A stretch of DNA of 6,110 bases from an uncultured bacterium (GTDB taxonomy: Bacteria; Patescibacteriota; Minisyncoccia; Phycocordibacterales; UBA5272), in contig CAILKS010000040.1 of NCBI GenBank assembly GCA_903834855.1, positions 1 through 6,110 on the forward strand, written 5' to 3'. Positions 1 to 5,481 of the stretch are shown piece after piece. The position numbers and the translations under genes are program-made. Below the pieces are notes generated by a model. That model was not told the origin of the DNA. It did no database searches and saw nothing but the letters and a program-made list of their open reading frames with translations. The first letter of the stretch is position 1, and every line of letters starts with the position of its first letter.

Positions 1-1
1 A

Positions 2-55
2 CTAAGTATAGGTCTGTGGATGGCGTGGAAAGACACCAAAAAGCTTGTAAATTAA
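2..55 (+). CDS. Possible 3' end of a plus-strand gene (partial)
   Basis: One frame is open from the window edge to a TAA at 53-55 and reads LSIGLWMAWKDTKKLVN. A short hydrophobic stretch followed by a basic tail would suit the C-terminus of a membrane protein. The base composition changes right after this stop to almost pure A/T, which fits a coding/non-coding border. Seventeen open codons are easily met by chance, so this is weak. If real, the gene converges on dnaA and the putative origin lies between two gene 3' ends. No function can be given. Confidence 0.25.
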   Translation, partial: LSIGLWMAWKDTKKLVN

Positions 56-75
56 GATTTAAATATTTAAATCTT
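54..75. repeat. 22-bp perfect AT-rich palindrome
   Basis: Bases 54-75 equal their own reverse complement. The palindrome is centred on the AT pair at 64/65, its halves run outward as AAATTTAGAA-like A/T text, and its only G and C are at 56 and 73. It starts at the end of the possible upstream gene and forms the left part of the AT-rich stretch of the candidate origin. It has no GC stem, so it is a poor terminator. It may help unwinding or bind a dimeric protein. Confidence 0.6.
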
Positions 76-138
76 TAAATTTTTAAATCTAAAATCTAAA
101 GTGTCGATGTGTATATAAAACGACATTTTGTATGTGTA

Positions 139-147
139 TGTGGAAAA
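139..147 (-). promoter_or_regulatory. DnaA-box-like site, 8/9
   Basis: The minus strand reads TTTTCCACA, one mismatch from TTATCCACA. It faces the perfect box at 179-187 and partly overlaps a weaker site at 133-141. It lies between the AT-rich stretch and the perfect box. Confidence 0.4.
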
Positions 148-178
148 GTTTGATTCTTGTGAAGATGTTATTGTTGTC

Positions 179-187
179 TTATCCACA
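179..187 (+). promoter_or_regulatory. DnaA box, perfect consensus
   Basis: TTATCCACA matches the strong DnaA-box consensus at all nine positions. A degenerate second site in the same orientation (ATTTACACA, 191-199) begins 12 bases later. This is the best single piece of evidence for DnaA binding in the window. Confidence 0.6.
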
Positions 188-204
188 GAGATTTACACAG
201 GGGT

Positions 205-308
205 AGACTTTAGACATTAGACTTTAGATTGATAGATTAAAAGACGAGACAACAGCCGCGAAGCGGTTGTTGTCTCGTCTAAAATCTAATGTCTATTGTC
301 TAAAGTCT
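205..308. repeat. Outer inverted repeat around the dnaA terminator
   Basis: AGACTTTAGACA at 205-216 is exactly inverted at 297-308, and AGACATTAGA at 212-221 is exactly inverted at 285-294. The two pairings overlap on the left arm and are alternatives. Together with the inner hairpin (242-280) they give a palindromic structure of about 104 bases between the last DnaA-box-like site and the dnaA stop. Variants of the word TTTAGA(C/T) recur through the arms, as in a short interspersed repeat built from degenerate tandem units. Confidence 0.6.
242..280 (-). terminator. Rho-independent terminator of dnaA
   Basis: Arms 242-259 and 263-280 pair over 18 positions with one imperfect pair (G-T type) and a three-base loop (GAA on the plus strand, TTC on the minus). 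The stem begins 30 bases after the dnaA stop codon. On the minus strand it is followed by TTTAATC, giving a U-rich tail when dnaA is read, whereas the plus-strand side is followed by AAAATC, so the terminator points the dnaA way. Plus-strand bases 258-264 read GCGAAGC, a heptamer known to form an exceptionally stable DNA mini-hairpin. Confidence 0.75.
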
Positions 309-310
309 GT

Positions 311-1648
311 CTAGACTATCATTGCCCTTATATCATCAATTTCTTTTGCTAAATGTGGATCTGTTTTTAATATACCTTTTATTTTCTCATATGAATGAAT
401 TACTGTTGTATGGTCTCTTCCCCCTAATCTGTCTCCAATCATTGGATATGAAATATCAAAATCCTCACGTAAAATATACATAACAATTTGGCGTGGCTTA
501 ACCACATCTTTACGACGAGTTTTGTTATAAATATAAACGTCTGGAATATGATAATAATCAGCGATCATTTTTACTATTTCTGGAATAGAGATACTTTTCT
601 TTACTCGGACATTATTTTTTAATAGTGTTTTTGCATCTTGAAGGGTAATTACTTGTTGTTTTGCTTGAACATAACCTAAAAGTGTAGTCATTACACCTTC
701 TAGTTCTCGAATATTTCCTTGTACTGTTTCTGCGACAAACTCCAAAACATCTTGTGGAAATTTTTCTCTATATTCTTTTGTTTTTGATTGCAAAATAGCT
801 AGACGTGATTCAAGTGAGGGAATACTTACATCCACAATCATTCCTTGATTAAATCGTGAACGTAAACGGTCTTCTAGACCAACAATAAAATTTGGATGTT
901 TATCAGAAGAAAATATAATCTGCTTGTTCATTTCATATAAAGCGTTGAATAAATGGAATAATTCATCTTGTGTTTTTTCTTTTCCATTTATAAATTGAAC
1001 ATCGTCCATTATAAGAACATCATACTTTCTGTATTTTTCTTTAAAGGAATTAATCTTGTTTAAATTAATAGAACCAACAAGGTCCATATAAAACTTTTCC
1101 AGTGAAGTATAAAAAACTTTTCTATCAGGAAATTTTTTCTTTATTGTGTTACCAACAGCCTGCATTAAGTGCGTTTTTCCTAGCCCAGTATTACCATAAA
1201 CAAAGAGTGGGTTGTAGACAATGCCAGGGTTTGTAATAACAGCTTGCCCACAAGCAAAAGCTACTTCGTTAAAAGGTCCAACGATAAAGTTTTCAAATGT
1301 ATAGCGTGGGTTTAAGCCATCGTCTTTATTTATATATAAATCTTGTAAAGGAAGTGGTTGCCCTGTTATGGTTATATGTTGAGATTTTTTCTGAAGGGCT
1401 TCTGGTTTAACAACATTAAAAGTAACAGACCTAACCCCCTCATGTATAGTACGTAGAATACGTAAAATAAATTTATGATATTTTTGATTTAACCAATCCT
1501 TAACGAATTCATTTGGTACACCAATTATAATGTCACCATCTTTATAATCAACGATACGAGTATTCTTAAACCAAGTATTAAAGTTCACTCTTGAGAGTTC
1601 AATCTCAATTTGAGATAAGGCGCTATTCCAAAGCTGTTGATAGTCCAT
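311..1648 (-). CDS. dnaA: Chromosomal replication initiator DnaA
   Basis: DnaA is the AAA+ ATPase that binds DnaA boxes, melts the origin and loads the replicative helicase. The 445-residue protein has all four domains. Domain I starts with the typical QQLWNSAL and later TWFKNT. Domain II is a short linker. Domain III, from about residue 112, holds Walker A GNTGLGKT (152-159), Walker B with the DD pair (215-216), sensor 1 FSSD (246-249), the arginine-finger region LEDRLRSRF (258-266) and sensor 2 GNIRELEGV (311-319). Domain IV carries the DNA-binding signature GGRDHTTVIHS (409-419). I chose the ATG at 1648 over a GTG at 1666: it gives the usual DnaA N-terminus, and the GTG reading runs through the putative -10 box. 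An in-frame stop lies just upstream of the GTG. dnaA is divergent from rpmH, as in many bacteria, but dnaN does not follow; the terminator and candidate origin do. No Shine-Dalgarno sequence is visible. Confidence 0.97.
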   Translation of the reverse strand: MDYQQLWNSALSQIEIELSRVNFNTWFKNTRIVDYKDGDIIIGVPNEFVKDWLNQKYHKFILRILRTIHEGVRSVTFNVVKPEALQKKSQHITITGQPLPLQDLYINKDDGLNPRYTFENFIVGPFNEVAFACGQAVITNPGIVYNPLFVYGNTGLGKTHLMQAVGNTIKKKFPDRKVFYTSLEKFYMDLVGSINLNKINSFKEKYRKYDVLIMDDVQFINGKEKTQDELFHLFNALYEMNKQIIFSSDKHPNFIVGLEDRLRSRFNQGMIVDVSIPSLESRLAILQSKTKEYREKFPQDVLEFVAETVQGNIRELEGVMTTLLGYVQAKQQVITLQDAKTLLKNNVRVKKSISIPEIVKMIADYYHIPDVYIYNKTRRKDVVKPRQIVMYILREDFDISYPMIGDRLGGRDHTTVIHSYEKIKGILKTDPHLAKEIDDIRAMIV

Positions 1649-1657
1649 AATTCTTGT

Positions 1658-1685
1658 AGTATACACTTGTCACGAATGAGAGCAA
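1658..1685 (-). promoter_or_regulatory. Putative dnaA promoter (near-leaderless)
   Basis: The minus strand has TATACT (1658-1663, 5/6 to TATAAT), with a poor -35 TTGCTC (1680-1685) 16 bases upstream. Nine bases separate the -10 from the ATG at 1648, so transcription would start about 2-4 bases before the start codon. This leaves no room for a Shine-Dalgarno sequence and argues against the GTG start at 1666. Confidence 0.45.
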
Positions 1686-1711
1686 CTTGACGGACGGCTA
1701 TTTAGGAAGGA

Positions 1712-1739
1712 ATTAAGATTGTTTTTTACTTATCTTAAT
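1712..1739. repeat. Short inverted repeat upstream of dnaA
   Basis: ATTAAGAT (1712-1719) and ATCTTAAT (1732-1739) are perfect inverted 8-mers, 12 bases apart. They lie 27 bases upstream of the putative dnaA -35. The pair could be a binding site for a dimeric regulator, or a chance product of AT-rich DNA. Confidence 0.35.
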
Positions 1740-1741
1740 AA

Positions 1742-1838
1742 TTTTCAATTATCAATTTTCAATTATCAATTAAAATACAAAAAAGACGTTATCTGAGGGT
1801 GGGGTTTTTGAAAATTGATACTTGAAAATTGATAATTA
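1742..1838. repeat. Inverted pair of tandem 14-mer repeats
   Basis: The left arm holds two exact tandem copies of TTTTCAATTATCAA (1742-1755 and 1756-1769). The right arm holds TTGAAAATTGATAC (1808-1821) and TTGAAAATTGATAA (1822-1835), a tandem pair differing in the last base. The arms are reverse complements of each other in a shifted register (about 22 positions with one mismatch). About 35 unrelated bases separate them. The element fills most of the dnaA/rpmH intergenic space and stops just before the rpmH -35 box. It resembles a small dispersed palindromic repeat; no transposase or target duplication is visible. Confidence 0.7.
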
Positions 1839-1846
1839 AAAGGCTG

Positions 1847-1875
1847 TTGATTTTTTAGGCTTTTTGACGTATAAT
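1847..1875 (+). promoter_or_regulatory. Promoter of rpmH-rnpA-yidC (leaderless)
   Basis: TTGATT (1847-1852, 4/6 to the -35 consensus) is followed, after an optimal 17-base spacer, by a perfect TATAAT (1870-1875). Only seven bases separate the -10 from the rpmH ATG at 1883, so the predicted transcription start falls on or next to the start codon. This is the strongest promoter by eye in the window, fitting a ribosomal protein gene. Confidence 0.75.
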
Positions 1876-1882
1876 TACCCCC

Positions 1883-2017
1883 ATGTCAATAACATATCAA
1901 CCTAAAAAGAAGAAGAGAGCTACAACCCACGGATTCCTAGTTCGTATGGCAACTAAAGGTGGAAAGAAGGTAATTGCTCGCAGACGAAGTATGGGAAGAA
2001 AGAAGCTTTCAGTATAA
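1883..2017 (+). CDS. rpmH: 50S ribosomal protein L34 (bL34)
   Basis: This 44-residue, very basic protein matches the L34 family across its length: TYQPKKKKR near the N-terminus, then THGFLVRMAT, GGKKV, IARRRSMGRKKLSV. L34 is a late-assembling component of the large ribosomal subunit that binds 23S rRNA. The length is normal for the family. The start is fixed by the family N-terminus and by the promoter at 1847-1875, which makes the mRNA leaderless. It is the first gene of the rpmH-rnpA-yidC set, with rnpA 32 bases downstream, and is divergent from dnaA. Confidence 0.96.
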   Translation: MSITYQPKKKKRATTHGFLVRMATKGGKKVIARRRSMGRKKLSV

Positions 2018-2049
2018 GAAAGGCCTTAATTTTCTTATAAAAACAAGAA

Positions 2050-2364
2050 ATGCCACCAAAAGAACTCAGACTTTCACGGGCAGATTTTAGTAAATTAAAA
2101 GAAAGAGCGACACTGCGCTCCCCTCTTTTTGATATTACATATTCCCCAAATAAGAGTTTAAAGGTTGCTTGTGTAATTGCTAAAAAAAGAGTAAAGCTCG
2201 CCGTTGATAGAAATAAAATTAGAAGGAAAACCTATCATGCATTTAAGGAAACAGGTTTTAATAAAAATTATATTATAATAATTTATCCAAGAATTGAAAT
2301 GTCTAAATGTCCTTACAAAGAAATTGTAATGGAATTATCTAAGATACTTGCTACACTGAAGTAA
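2050..2364 (+). CDS. rnpA: Ribonuclease P protein component
   Basis: RnpA is the basic protein subunit of RNase P; it helps the catalytic RNA bind precursor tRNAs and remove their 5' leaders. The 104-residue product is slightly short for the family. It shows the N-terminal RLSRADFSKL typical of RnpA, the central strand KVACVIAKKRV (38-48) and the RNR-type motif AVDRNKIRRKTYHAF (51-65) that contacts the RNA. The later arginine often found in that helix is Y/H here. An in-frame TAA at 2038-2040 leaves the ATG at 2050 as the only sensible start. The upstream bases (aaaaacaagaa) contain no Shine-Dalgarno sequence. Its position between rpmH and yidC is the classic one. The RNase P RNA gene is not in the window. 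Confidence 0.93.
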   Translation: MPPKELRLSRADFSKLKERATLRSPLFDITYSPNKSLKVACVIAKKRVKLAVDRNKIRRKTYHAFKETGFNKNYIIIIYPRIEMSKCPYKEIVMELSKILATLK

Positions 2365-2376
2365 CAAAATAAAAAT

Positions 2377-3108
2377 ATGTTCCACACAATCTTTTACGAA
2401 CCACTTTATAATCTAGTTGTTATTATGTTACAGGTTGTGCCAATGCACGATATTGGTCTTGCTATTATTTTGGTTACAATTGTAGTAAAAGGACTTTTGT
2501 ATCCATTGAATATGTCTGCGCTCAAGAATCAGCACGTGATGAAGAGTTTAGAAAAAGAAATGAATGAGATTAAAGAGAAACATAAAGATAGCCCACAAGA
2601 ATCTTCTAAGAAGATGATGGAGATTTACAAAAGAGAAAAAATAAATCCGTTCGCAAGCTTACTCACTATTATAATTCAAATGCCAATTCTTATTGGACTT
2701 TATTTTGTTATAGCAAAAGGCCTACAAGCTGATCCGTCCTCCTTATATTCTTTTGTTAAGTTTCCAGATACATTACACGTGGAAGCCTTTGGAATATTAG
2801 ATGTTACAAAGAAAAGTTTAATTATTGCTATCCTAACAGGAATCTCTTCTTATGTTTTAGCTCTTAGACAAACTAGTGCTATGGATACAAAGAAAGATAA
2901 AGGTGAGGAAACTTTCCAAGATCATTTTATGAAATCTATGAAGATTCAATTACTATATGTTTTGCCTTTAATTATCGCAGTATCAGCATATGTTCTTCCA
3001 GCAGCTCTTGGTTTGTATTGGATTACAGGAAACTTAATAGGAATACTTCAAGATTTTCATACAAAGAAAAAAATAGCAGAGATGAAACTTAATACAAAGA
3101 AAGGTTAA
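2377..3108 (+). CDS. yidC: Membrane protein insertase YidC/Oxa1 family
   Basis: YidC inserts proteins into the cytoplasmic membrane, alone or with SecYEG. The 243-residue product is the short Oxa1/SpoIIIJ-like type without the large periplasmic domain of Proteobacteria. Hydrophobic segments lie at about 25-45, 94-114, 147-165 and 192-225. The cytoplasmic hairpin between the first two is highly charged (50-89). Family motifs include LLYPL after the first helix, INPFASLLTIIIQMPI (89-104) and LYWITGNLIGILQ (213-225). The hydrophilic-groove arginine appears to be lysine (K38 in TIVVKGLLYPL). There is no lipobox or clear cleavable signal, unlike SpoIIIJ. It starts 12 bases after rnpA with an A-rich leader and no Shine-Dalgarno sequence; yidD, often found in this gap, is absent. 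Its TAA overlaps the convergent gene's stop by four bases. Confidence 0.95.
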   Translation: MFHTIFYEPLYNLVVIMLQVVPMHDIGLAIILVTIVVKGLLYPLNMSALKNQHVMKSLEKEMNEIKEKHKDSPQESSKKMMEIYKREKINPFASLLTIIIQMPILIGLYFVIAKGLQADPSSLYSFVKFPDTLHVEAFGILDVTKKSLIIAILTGISSYVLALRQTSAMDTKKDKGEETFQDHFMKSMKIQLLYVLPLIIAVSAYVLPAALGLYWITGNLIGILQDFHTKKKIAEMKLNTKKG

Positions 3109-4085
3109 AGCCTCGAGAGGCAAGCGACGACATCACAAACGTAATTTCTTACGAAGCACATATTTGTAGTAGTTTGGCCAGGGTTTATTGGGCAAGCCCA
3201 TTTAGGTAAAGTAAAAGGATATCCAGAAGATGGATTACAATTAGCGCTTTGACTATTTGGGTTACCAGTATTACAACAATTATAAGAAGCAAAAACCATC
3301 ATATCTGTTGTTATACCTGGATAGCTTTGAGAAATGGAGGCATATTTTGCTTTTATTAAAGCGACACCGGCGGCTATATTTGTTTGTGGATCAAGGTCAG
3401 AAGGAGAGCAAGCCGTTGCTCCATTTTTATTAATTTGCATAAGACCACAATCAATACTATTTCCGGTATTTGTATGAGTGGCGTCTTTTTTACCTTTAGA
3501 TTCTCGGCACATTAATGTTGTAACTATTTTAGGATTTACCCCCTGTTTGGAAGCTTCACTGTTTATTATTGAAGCATATGTTGTAGTATCACAACCAGAA
3601 AGAGCTTCACAAGTATTTGTCATGCAGACACCCTTATTAGCAAGTACATTGTTTTTAAAAGATGTTTCATCTGGACATGAAGAACTTCCTGTTGAACCAG
3701 TGGATACTTGAGTTTGTGAGCCAGCAGCCATACTCGTCACAGTAATTTTACTAAAATCCACCGTCCCCTTCACCACATCTGGATTAACAGCTAAGAACAA
3801 AAGAACAAGAGAGAAAGACATAAGCAAAGCAAACAAAGAAGAAGTAATAATCTTATTAGCTGTAGTAATCTTAGCCTCATTATCACTATTAGCAGTCTTT
3901 AACCCTAAAGCATAAAGTATTCTACCTATAGTAGCTACTCCACTAGCTGCAAGGAAAAGAAACAATACAAAAGAAGAGATAGCAAAGAGACTAGTTTCTT
4001 GTCCTATTGTGAAACCGAAGGGTTGGTTGGATTGTCCGAGTACTGTTTGGATGTTTGGATCAAGTGGAGTATAAGAAGCACTCAT
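3105..4085 (-). CDS. Pilin-like membrane module fused to a lytic transglycosylase (SLT) domain
   Basis: The 326-residue protein has two parts. The N-terminal part has hydrophobic segments at about 32-56 and 79-101 joined by a short polar loop (LKTANSDNEAKITTANK), resembling the two-helix TrbC/VirB2-like T4SS pilin module seen in many candidate-phyla proteins. A Ser/Thr-rich linker follows (115-136). The C-terminal part resembles Slt/VirB1-type lytic transglycosylases, which cleave peptidoglycan glycan strands: probable catalytic Glu195 in CRESKG, CGLMQIN (213-219), DPQTNIAAGVALIKAKY (232-248) and FASYNCC (265-271), corresponding to the usual AYNxG. All 14 cysteines lie at 137-322, so the domain is probably exported and disulfide-bonded. 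The gene follows the propeller gene after four bases, so they are probably co-transcribed. It converges on yidC with overlapping stops. The enzyme fold is well supported; the pilin link is inference. Confidence 0.85.
   Translation of the reverse strand: MSASYTPLDPNIQTVLGQSNQPFGFTIGQETSLFAISSFVLFLFLAASGVATIGRILYALGLKTANSDNEAKITTANKIITSSLFALLMSFSLVLLFLAVNPDVVKGTVDFSKITVTSMAAGSQTQVSTGSTGSSSCPDETSFKNNVLANKGVCMTNTCEALSGCDTTTYASIINSEASKQGVNPKIVTTLMCRESKGKKDATHTNTGNSIDCGLMQINKNGATACSPSDLDPQTNIAAGVALIKAKYASISQSYPGITTDMMVFASYNCCNTGNPNSQSANCNPSSGYPFTLPKWACPINPGQTTTNMCFVRNYVCDVVACLSRL
3751..3886. repeat. Long direct repeat, copy A (pilin-like module)
   Basis: These 136 bases match 5975-6110 at 135 positions in the same orientation. 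The single difference (C3762 versus A5986) is a silent third-position change in a Thr codon. The repeat encodes the second hydrophobic helix and flanks of the pilin-like module. Outside this block, toward the catalytic domains, the two genes quickly become unrelated. Confidence 0.95.
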
Positions 4086-4089
4086 ATTT

Positions 4090-5418
4090 TTATTGTGAAG
4101 AAGTTGTGGAAGAAAGAAGTCTATTTAAATTAACCAGCCACAAACCACCGTTTTGTTTATTTGTAAAAACTAAAGAAGTCAAACCTTTATTTATTTGAGG
4201 ACGGATAATATCAAAAGGATTCCCTGTTTCTCCCGTTAAAGAAAGAAGTGTATAACTTAAACCCGTATTTATATTAACTAAAAATAGATCATCAGAGAAA
4301 GAAATACTTCCTTGGAACCAATCATCAGGTAGCCCCTCCTCTCCACTGATTAAAGTAGAAGGAACTCCACACAGCAATCTTGTAGTATCCATCCATGCAC
4401 ACTTAGAGGCAATAGTTTTTATACTTAAAGTAGTTAATGAACCGGTCTTTTTGGATGAAATAAAAGTTAGAAGGCCAGAATTTGACCACATACTAGAAAG
4501 TGTTGATTCGCCAGTTTTGTTAGGAAGAGATACTAGTCCAGTCTTTCCACCAACATTATAAATATTTTTAGGAAGAGAAAAAGATGAGCCCTCTAAATAT
4601 GCCGAGGCTTTATTTGTTATATAAGGAATTTCCCCACCATAAACCAAAGACCACTCACGAAGGGGTGAATTAAAAGTTGTTGCAACATTTTTTGAATCGA
4701 CAGTATAAATAGATGACCCAGAATTATTGGGAACAATATATGAGAAGTAATTTGAAGAGTCGCTAACAGCGAAAGAAGAAATATTCTCTTGAAGAGATTT
4801 TAAATCAGTTAAGGGTCTTGGGTCGGCACCCTCAAGAAAAGTTGGGATTGTGGCCATTATTGTTTTTATTACATTGGTATCTTTATCAAAATAACGCAGA
4901 AAAACTTTTGAGCCATTTTGGGTAATATAAGCATCATAAATGCCAGGTATAGTAGTATTCGTTATTTGAAAGGCTCCAGCGCTGTCTTTGTTATATCCGT
5001 AAATATGGCCCGTTATACGATCTACAAACAGTAAATATTCAACAGTTTTTTTAGTTGGTTTTGAAAGTTTTTTAATAGTAGAAGTTCCTGTTTGTGGTGT
5101 AGAAGTTCCTTCTATAATAATTTCTCTGTTTACAAAATTATAACCAGCTGTTGGTTTGTCCCATATTTGAGTAAGAGTTCTTTCGGATGCAGGAATACGT
5201 TCATCATTTGTTGTATTATTATTCCCTAAAAAGCCGTTTATAAAATTATTTATAAACTCCCCTCTTGGACGAGAAGTGGCAGCGGGACCAAATGGGTTTG
5301 TTGGATTATTTATATCTGGATTTGATGACGGTGAGGCTTTAAAGAAATACCAAACAACAACCAGAAAAGCAAATAAAATAGCAACACTAAGAATTAGAAA
5401 AATTTTTCTATCACGCAT
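4090..5418 (-). CDS. Membrane-anchored protein with a probable extracytoplasmic beta-propeller
   Basis: I do not recognise a named family. The 442-residue protein starts with a basic tip and one hydrophobic segment (5-26), probably an uncleaved anchor. A low-complexity linker rich in N, P, G and T follows (about 29-80). From about 125 on, short strand-rich stretches recur, for example EYLLFVDRITGHIYGYN, ISSFAVSDSSNYFSYIV, STLSSMWSNSGLLTFISS, DDLFLVNINTGLSYTLL and GLWLVNLN. This is the pattern of TolB/WD40-like propeller blades, roughly six or seven. The only two cysteines (340 and 350), in KCAWMDTTRLLCGVP, could form a disulfide. No catalytic motif is evident; a scaffold or binding role is likely. 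It sits between two pilin-module hydrolase genes and is probably co-transcribed with the downstream one. An extended -10 box lies six bases before its ATG. Confidence 0.8.
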   Translation of the reverse strand: MRDRKIFLILSVAILFAFLVVVWYFFKASPSSNPDINNPTNPFGPAATSRPRGEFINNFINGFLGNNNTTNDERIPASERTLTQIWDKPTAGYNFVNREIIIEGTSTPQTGTSTIKKLSKPTKKTVEYLLFVDRITGHIYGYNKDSAGAFQITNTTIPGIYDAYITQNGSKVFLRYFDKDTNVIKTIMATIPTFLEGADPRPLTDLKSLQENISSFAVSDSSNYFSYIVPNNSGSSIYTVDSKNVATTFNSPLREWSLVYGGEIPYITNKASAYLEGSSFSLPKNIYNVGGKTGLVSLPNKTGESTLSSMWSNSGLLTFISSKKTGSLTTLSIKTIASKCAWMDTTRLLCGVPSTLISGEEGLPDDWFQGSISFSDDLFLVNINTGLSYTLLSLTGETGNPFDIIRPQINKGLTSLVFTNKQNGGLWLVNLNRLLSSTTSSQ

Positions 5419-5424
5419 GAGTAA

Positions 5425-5433
5425 AGTATAGCA
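5425..5433 (-). promoter_or_regulatory. Extended -10 promoter of the propeller gene (leaderless)
   Basis: The minus strand reads TGCTATACT: a TGn extension directly before a 5/6 -10 box (5425-5430). Six bases separate it from the ATG at 5418, so the transcript should start at or next to the start codon. No good -35 is visible, which extended -10 promoters tolerate. The same 63-base gap holds a tandem GGTATAG pair (5449-5462 region) and no GC-rich terminator for the upstream gene, so read-through from that gene is also possible. Confidence 0.5.
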
Positions 5434-5481
5434 AGATATAGTGCTTAGGGTATAGGGTATAGAAAGATAAAAAGATTAAAT

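Larger units (their letters stand above)
49..200. other. oriC: Candidate replication origin (AT-rich stretch plus DnaA-box-like cluster)
   Basis: This gene-free stretch next to the 3' end of dnaA has the two usual parts of a bacterial origin. The first is a very AT-rich segment (about 49-120) with the repeated word AAATCT (69-74, 85-90, 92-97), a candidate unwinding element. The second is a group of DnaA-box-like sites: a perfect TTATCCACA at 179-187 (+), TTTTCCACA at 139-147 (-, 8/9), ATATACACA at 108-116 (-, 7/9), and weaker 6/9 sites at 133-141 (-) and 191-199 (+). A further 7/9 site, CCATCCACA, lies at 15-23 (-). I saw no comparable cluster on the other side of dnaA (1667-1882). Origins next to dnaA are common in bacteria. 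Function here is inferred. Confidence 0.5.

Noticed and set aside
242..280. Stem capped by a UUCG tetraloop on the minus strand
   Set aside because: The closing C-G pair needed for that tetraloop is absent; the best fold has a three-base TTC loop.
1649..1666. GTG start for dnaA at 1666, adding six residues
   Set aside because: The added residues do not resemble a DnaA N-terminus and the codons overlap the putative -10 box; the ATG at 1648 is better.
1742..1838. CRISPR array
   Set aside because: Only two short units per arm, no spacers between them, and the arms are inverted.
1667..1882. DnaA boxes in the dnaA/rpmH intergenic region
   Set aside because: The nearest words (for example TTATCTGAG at 1789-1797) lack the CACA half of the box.
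3110..3121. Intrinsic terminator from GCCTC/GAGGC
   Set aside because: Only a five-pair stem with a two-base loop and no clean T-run on either strand; on the minus strand TTTAACCTTTCTTT follows, so weak termination cannot be fully excluded.
3478..3711. 77-residue open frame on the plus strand
   Set aside because: It lies entirely antisense within the transglycosylase gene, whose protein shows clear family motifs; no promoter or start signal supports it.
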